The translations under genes were made by a program, and so were the position numbers. DNA of 64,000 bases from Algiphilus aromaticivorans DG1253 (GTDB taxonomy: Bacteria; Pseudomonadota; Gammaproteobacteria; Nevskiales; Nevskiaceae): contig NZ_JPOG01000001.1 of the NCBI RefSeq assembly GCF_000733765.1, forward strand, positions 2,790,001 to 2,854,000, read 5' to 3'. Shown here one piece after another: positions 59,791-64,000 of the stretch. Position 1 is the first letter of the stretch; each line of letters opens with the position of its first letter. Below the pieces are notes generated by a model. That model did no database searches. It saw nothing but the letters and a program-made list of their open reading frames with translations, and was not told where the DNA came from.

Positions 59791-60320
59791 CACAGCTCTC
59801 CGCAGATACGCAGCGTTTCACGGACCAGCGCGGTCCCCAGGAAGTAACCGCTCCCGCGCAGCTTGCGGACTATCGGAGCCACCTCGTCCAGCGAGCCGTG
59901 TCGTTTGGCCATTACGAGCACCCCCAATGTCCCGATCACGAGCACTTCGCAGTTGCGCGCGATTGATCTCGCCGCACGGTCATCCATCAATACCCATGCA
60001 TCGCGCCGCAGCGCGACGCTGATAGCGGCACGCTCGCCCGCACCTAGCGGGAGGTCGGCCAGCCAAGGGTGCGTAGCGCTGGCGCATAGGCTGAAAGCAG
60101 CCTCCGTCTTGATGGCCTTGCGCAATGCTTTCGCGTCTTCGCGCGAAGGATGGTGCTGGCTCTCCTTCCAGACCACGCGCGGCACGAGGACTTGACCAAA
60201 ACCGTTCGCCAACCACGCAAGCCCGTCGACCCGGGCAAGCGCCAGCAACGGCCCGGTGTCGGCAACAAGCAGCCGCTCAGTCGAGGCCAAGCCCCGTGAG
60301 CTCCTCGCGCAACTCGTCAA
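59790..60320 (-). CDS. DUF3368 / PIN-domain protein (putative toxin) within the cas operon
   Basis: 176 residues at most. PIN-fold DUF3368 pattern: VADTGPLLALARVDGL (Asp), RVVWKES (Glu), GAGERAAISVAL, LMDDRAARSIARN (Asp pair), and VIGTLGVLVMAKRHGSL. PIN proteins paired with UPF0175-type antitoxins act as VapC-like ribonucleases. All expected acidic residues are present, so it may be active. Its start is uncertain: the ATG at 60320 overlaps the antitoxin by 44 bp; a CTG just before LLVADTG is an alternative. Its stop overlaps cas1, so the two are translationally coupled. Confidence 0.85.
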
Positions 60321-60606
60321 CCGGGTAACCGGCTGCCGGTACGCGATGCCGAGCCATAAGATCCAGGAAATCGCTGCGGCTCATGCCGGCCAGCTCGGCG
60401 GCCACGCCTTGGCTGATGGTTCCGTCCCGGACAAGCTGCAAAGCAAGAGCCGTCCTGACGCCACCGGTAAGCAGACTCTCACTGAAGGGCACGGCGACAA
60501 AGAGCGGATTGCCCCGCTTGGATACCAGCGAGAGTTTGCCGGCTTCGGCGCCGCGCACCAGCTCACCGGTGCGCTCGCGTAAATCACGGATCGTGAAGTT
60601 TTCCAT
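60277..60606 (-). CDS. Phd/UPF0175-type antitoxin within the cas operon
   Basis: 109 residues. The N-terminal half (FTIRDLRERTGELVRGAEAG) resembles Phd/YefM DNA-binding antitoxins; the C-terminal half (DGTISQGVAAELAGMSRSDF and PVDELREEL) is UPF0175, the usual partner of DUF3368 PIN proteins. So it appears to be a fusion of two antitoxin modules. ATG at 60606 has GAGG nine bases upstream. Lies 44 bp after cas6e, preceded by an inverted repeat that could be its operator. Confidence 0.82.
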   Translation of the reverse strand: MENFTIRDLRERTGELVRGAEAGKLSLVSKRGNPLFVAVPFSESLLTGGVRTALALQLVRDGTISQGVAAELAGMSRSDFLDLMARHRVPAAGYPVDELREELTGLGLD

Positions 60607-60624
60607 GTGCTTGTGCCTCAGCAT

Positions 60625-60644
60625 GTGCCATCAAAAGATAGCAC
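60625..60644. promoter_or_regulatory. Inverted repeat upstream of the antitoxin gene
   Basis: On the minus strand GTGCTATC-TTTT-GATGGCAC, an 8-bp inverted repeat with one G-T mismatch, 18 bp before the antitoxin ATG in the cas6e-antitoxin gap. Suited to be an autoregulatory operator or an RNA hairpin that separates the modules. Confidence 0.45.
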
Positions 60645-60650
60645 TTTGAC

Positions 60651-61352
60651 TCAGGCCGGGCGCACCAGCAACAGGCCACAACCGAACGCTTTCGCGTGGC
60701 CGATACCCTGCAGAAGCGCCATCCGGAATCGCTCTACATCCTGCACTTCAAGCTCTCCTGAGAAATCCACCGTGCTGAGCTGAATGGCTTTACCGTTGGC
60801 CCGCTTTGGGGCTTTCTCAGCCACCCGGTTGTAGTTGTCTACGCGCAGACTGCCATCGATCACCGCGAATCCCGCCTGCTGGGCGCGACTACGCAACCAC
60901 TGCCCGCAGACATTCGTGACCAGCTCATACAGTGGCGGCTTGTCCTCGTCGACCCAATCCTTCCAGCGTGCAAGTCCGCGCGCATCCAGCATCTCGCGCT
61001 TGGCGTGCATAACGACATCATCGCGGCGCGACTTGCCCTCGCGTTTATGCGTAACAACGGGATTCGCACGCAGCTCGAAACGAAGGCATGCGCCCTCCGC
61101 CACTTTCGGGTCGTACTCGCGCGACTGCACGTCCCAGCCGTCCATCGCGGGCGAAGGCCGGCGCGCGGAAACCACGTGATAACGGGGCATGCCATCGACA
61201 TCAGAGCTGCGGAACAGGAAATCGCGCGGCGTGCCTTCCGGCGCTTCGAAGAATTGCCACAGCCATTGATGCTCGCGGTAGGGCCCTGTCGCGCGACTTG
61301 CCGCGGCATCGCGCTCGCGGCCCGGCTTTGGCGTGATCATACTGAAGTACAT
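60651..61352 (-). CDS. cas6e: CRISPR RNA endonuclease Cas6e
   Basis: 233 residues. REHQWLWQFF holds the catalytic His; the tail GIGHAKAFGCGLLLV is the Gly-rich loop of Cas6. Cleaves the pre-crRNA repeat hairpin and stays in Cascade. Start at 61352, one base after the cas5 stop. Confidence 0.95.
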   Translation of the reverse strand: MYFSMITPKPGRERDAAASRATGPYREHQWLWQFFEAPEGTPRDFLFRSSDVDGMPRYHVVSARRPSPAMDGWDVQSREYDPKVAEGACLRFELRANPVVTHKREGKSRRDDVVMHAKREMLDARGLARWKDWVDEDKPPLYELVTNVCGQWLRSRAQQAGFAVIDGSLRVDNYNRVAEKAPKRANGKAIQLSTVDFSGELEVQDVERFRMALLQGIGHAKAFGCGLLLVRPA

Positions 61353-61353
61353 T

Positions 61354-62115
61354 TCAGCCCTCCGCTTCCAGAAAGGCGACATGCTCCACTCGATCGCCAA
61401 ATTGCCATTTCCCGCGTGAGATGAGCCGGTCCTTGCGCATTGCCGTCAGGCTGGATTCGTCGACGCCAGCGTCAATGCTCTCGTCCCAGACGAGCCGTGA
61501 CAGAGCGGGCAAAGCTTCCACTGGTGCATTGCCCCAGCGATCACGATTCGCTTCTCGCGCTTGGTCATGCTCTGCGGCGTATCCCGTGAAGGCTTCCATC
61601 GCCGAATCAGCCTGCAGCACCCTGGGGCACAGCGGAGCGTCGAGCGGACAGGATTTGCGGCCGAGATACAGCACGAACCGAGGTTGCGCTAGCGCGCTGC
61701 TCAGCTGATCCAGGGAATACGGCGCCTCGGCCTTCTCCTGAAGGGCGACCAACCAGCCGGCATTCTCGCGATAGTCGCGTTTGGAGATGATCGTGGTGAG
61801 CGCCGTTCGCGCGTGGGCGAGTTCATCGCGCCGTGTCGCATGAGGGCGCCCCTTCATCCGGGATTGGCTAGGCATCTGCACCGTGTGGTAATCGCGCATC
61901 AGTGTCCCGGTGGACAGGACACCGATCGCCAATCCGTAACCCTGCGCCAATCGATGGTGCTCAGCCTCCTGTTCGCGGCGAAGGCCAAGCGCAGCAGCCA
62001 GGAGTCCGAATACGCCGGATGCGCTGGGATAGATATCCGTACCGCGATAGTCGCCTACAGCCGTAGCACCCCAGGCGGCCAGCGACCCCTGCAGTTGGAA
62101 AACAAGGAAGGCCAT
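61354..62115 (-). CDS. cas5e: Cascade subunit Cas5e
   Basis: 253 residues. FLVFQLQGSLAAWG start and SASGVFGLLAAALGLRRE (the Gly-rich segment of Cas5). Caps the 5' handle of crRNA. ATG lies four bp after the cas7 stop. Confidence 0.95.
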   Translation of the reverse strand: MAFLVFQLQGSLAAWGATAVGDYRGTDIYPSASGVFGLLAAALGLRREQEAEHHRLAQGYGLAIGVLSTGTLMRDYHTVQMPSQSRMKGRPHATRRDELAHARTALTTIISKRDYRENAGWLVALQEKAEAPYSLDQLSSALAQPRFVLYLGRKSCPLDAPLCPRVLQADSAMEAFTGYAAEHDQAREANRDRWGNAPVEALPALSRLVWDESIDAGVDESSLTAMRKDRLISRGKWQFGDRVEHVAFLEAEG

Positions 62116-62119
62116 GGCT

Positions 62120-63238
62120 TCAGCACCGCGCGACGAAGTCGACAAGCTCCTGCAGCGACCCCTCGCCACGCTCGACGTTCATGACGCGGTGTTCTTCCGC
62201 ACAGCTGCCATAAACCTTGTCGAAATTGTCGCGACGGGTCTCCAGTGCCTGGACCGCGAGATCGAAGGTCCCTTTCTCTTCATTCCCGCGCACCGGCTTA
62301 AGGAAGGCCTGTGACAGTGACCGCGGCTGCTGGTCCCCGCACTCCGCCATGACATAGCTCGCATAGGCGCGGGAGGCATAGCTGTTCTGCATGCCGGTCG
62401 GCGAGATCTTGGTGACGGCGTGGAGCAAGGCTTGTAGCGCTTTCTCGGTGAGCGCATCGTCGCCATCCAGGTTTTCCGCCAGAAGCTCGCGATTGATGCA
62501 CAGATAGAGGTAGAAGACGCCGGCACCATAGCCCCGCTCGCCAATATGACCGGCCCCCTTGTCCTCCAGCCCCTCGTTGAGGTCATCCACGGCGCTGAAG
62601 TAATCATCCTCCACCGCGCTCTTGTGGACGGTGAAGGCGTGTGCCACCTGCACCGCAGCGTCCATGTTGTGAGATGGCTCATCAGCCAGCATGCGGCCGA
62701 ACATGGCGATGTCGACGGCGTGCTGCGGCCGGCGCAGGAGCTTCAGCTCATCATCGCTTGGCGCACTGCCACGCCCGGCGCAGGATTTCACGAGCGCGTC
62801 GATCGCATCGCGCTCGCCCGGGCTGACATGGGCGAGCTGCTCGATCTCGAGATCGTTCTGTGGATTCTCCTTGGACTCCTTCTTGCGCTTGCCGAAGCGT
62901 TCGGCAATCTTTTGCGCCCAGGCATGCGCATCCTTTTCCGATACGCCACGCTCCACGAGCGCCTCGTAGACGCGGATGCCCGCTTCTTTGGTGCGTGTGC
63001 CCAGCACGGTGGACACCTTGCCCCAGCGAACCACCGGCTCGCCCGCCGGATATGCCGATGCACCAAGCGCCTCACCGAAGACCTCTGAGGTGCGCCAGGC
63101 GCGCTTCAGGCTCTGGGAAGAAATGCGCAGACGCAATGCATCGCCGACCAGGGCGGTCTTCGGCCGACCGGTATCGTCGCGGTTGAGATTGGATGGCGGG
63201 TATTGCGTAAGGATATGCAACTGAATAAAGCGAGACAT
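62120..63238 (-). CDS. cas7e: Cascade backbone subunit Cas7e
   Basis: 372 residues. Starts FIQLHILTQYPPSNLNRDD and continues LRISSQSLKRAWRTS, diagnostic for Cas7e/CasC; six copies coat the crRNA spacer. GGGAGAAG upstream of the ATG. Confidence 0.97.
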   Translation of the reverse strand: MSRFIQLHILTQYPPSNLNRDDTGRPKTALVGDALRLRISSQSLKRAWRTSEVFGEALGASAYPAGEPVVRWGKVSTVLGTRTKEAGIRVYEALVERGVSEKDAHAWAQKIAERFGKRKKESKENPQNDLEIEQLAHVSPGERDAIDALVKSCAGRGSAPSDDELKLLRRPQHAVDIAMFGRMLADEPSHNMDAAVQVAHAFTVHKSAVEDDYFSAVDDLNEGLEDKGAGHIGERGYGAGVFYLYLCINRELLAENLDGDDALTEKALQALLHAVTKISPTGMQNSYASRAYASYVMAECGDQQPRSLSQAFLKPVRGNEEKGTFDLAVQALETRRDNFDKVYGSCAEEHRVMNVERGEGSLQELVDFVARC

Positions 63239-63289
63239 GAGGACTTCTCCCTTGATGGCATCGAATGGGATCGAATGGCGGAAGCCGAG

Positions 63290-63784
63290 CTACTCGGGCC
63301 AGTGGTAGCCGTAGGCCCAGGCCTTCCTGACGCCATCTCCCCAGAACAGAAGATCGTGGGCGAGGGCGATGACGTTCATCTTGTGATCAGTAAGCGGCAG
63401 GGCTCGACGCAGGCCGATGAAAAGGCTGTCGATATCCGGTGATTCCAGCAAGCGGACGAAGCGCAGCTTGCTGACGGCGGGTTGGTCATCACCGGCTGCA
63501 CGCACGCTGAGGCGTTCGGGGACGCTGTCTCCGGGGCTATCGAATTTGACATGCGCAAGCAAACCGACTGCCGCCGCCAGCCGATCTCGCGAATGCACTG
63601 AACCGAATGACTCGTCGTAGTCCAGCAGACGGCGATAGCAGCGCTGATAGGGTGCGCTGATGCTGACCGCAGTGATGTCTGGCGCGCGCCGGAGAATCGC
63701 GCGATCCGCACGCCTATCGTCCAGCTCCTGCCACCATTCGAGTAGCGCCGCTCCGGCACCGTATTCACGCTTGAGACTTTTCAT
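63290..63784 (-). CDS. cse2: Cascade small subunit Cas11e (Cse2/CasB)
   Basis: 164 residues, mostly helical: LLEWWQELDDRRADRAILRR at the start and AHDLLFWGDGVRKAWAYGYH at the end, the Cse2 pattern. Dimer that stabilises the target strand. ATG at 63784 is 10 bp after the cas8e stop, with a G-rich ribosome site; longer frames were discarded. Confidence 0.95.
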   Translation of the reverse strand: MKSLKREYGAGAALLEWWQELDDRRADRAILRRAPDITAVSISAPYQRCYRRLLDYDESFGSVHSRDRLAAAVGLLAHVKFDSPGDSVPERLSVRAAGDDQPAVSKLRFVRLLESPDIDSLFIGLRRALPLTDHKMNVIALAHDLLFWGDGVRKAWAYGYHWPE

Positions 63785-63794
63785 CCCTTCCCCC

Positions 63795-64000
63795 TCAGGC
63801 CGATGCGGACTCATGTTCTTGATAGGGGGCCTTGTCAGGCCCGGCGTCATTCTTCGGCAGCGCCAGGGCATCGCGCAGCTTGCGCCCATGAAGGCTCTGA
63901 CGAAGACGTCGGTACGCGGCCGCCACGCGTTGTGGGTGCTGGCGCTCGACAGCACCCGCGCCGACAAAGCACTCATCGAACAGCGATGTGGCGGCATGCA
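63795..64000 (-). CDS. cse1: Cascade large subunit Cas8e (Cse1/CasA), C-terminal end
   Basis: Last 68 codons and the stop; the rest lies beyond the right edge. AATSLFDECFVGAG and AAYRRLRQSLHG fit the C-terminal four-helix bundle of Cse1. Identified mainly by its place before cse2. Confidence 0.85.
   Translation of the reverse strand, partial: HAATSLFDECFVGAGAVERQHPQRVAAAYRRLRQSLHGRKLRDALALPKNDAGPDKAPYQEHESASA

Overview
The window is high-GC chromosomal DNA from a gammaproteobacterium. The main evidence is the gene order rsmG-parA-parB-atpIBEFHAGDC-glmU-glmS (all on the minus strand, 30751-43549), plus Mpl, a short-type adenylate kinase, RNase D, a pyrophosphate-type phosphofructokinase and a subtype I-E CRISPR-Cas locus. 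The DUF1302/DUF3604/HupE cluster and extended glutathione transferases suggest the Nevskiales/Salinisphaerales group, but this is inference from memory and not tested.

Left part, 1-6965: a truncated ceramidase-like lipoprotein, an HNH endonuclease, a CarH/LitR-like B12-binding MerR regulator, an AEC transporter coupled to a class I glutamine amidotransferase, ferredoxin-NADP reductase, a DUF3047-like protein and a small protein behind a Fur-like box.

Middle part, 6979-27022: an accessory cluster of envelope and detoxification-type genes. Three extended GST paralogues, a tandem DsbA/HCCA-isomerase-like protein, an exported metallo-beta-lactamase-fold protein, an SDR, a TetR regulator and a large lipoprotein surround two copies of a PpiC - HupE/UreJ - DUF3604 gene set. 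One copy is led by a DUF1302 outer-membrane protein. The three intergenic promoter regions share the motif TTACATnnnGnCnnAT (four copies), which suggests one regulon, possibly under the TetR protein at 15206. The substrate is unknown; the outer-membrane porin, GSTs and SDR suggest a hydrophobic compound.

27024-28801: a small regulon candidate in which an XRE/MmyB-type regulator and two small membrane proteins share a perfect 15-bp palindromic operator. Thioesterase and sterol-desaturase-family genes follow.

30751-53824: housekeeping genes: cell-wall precursors (glmS, glmU, mpl), the complete F1Fo ATP synthase, chromosome partitioning, rsmG, 2-methylcitrate dehydratase, RNase D, adk, PPi-PFK beside inorganic pyrophosphatase, and a ROK sugar kinase lacking the family zinc cysteines.

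54762-64000: a type I-E CRISPR-Cas locus read leftward: cas8e (partial)-cas11e-cas7e-cas5e-cas6e-[Phd/UPF0175-like antitoxin + DUF3368 PIN protein]-cas1e-cas2e-leader-array. The array has 61 repeats and 60 spacers. The most unusual feature is the toxin-antitoxin-like pair sitting exactly between the interference and adaptation genes, translationally coupled to cas1. The array also holds a duplicated spacer pair, a 36-nt spacer, and two 32-nt spacers differing only at third codon positions. cas3 is not visible and would lie beyond the right edge.
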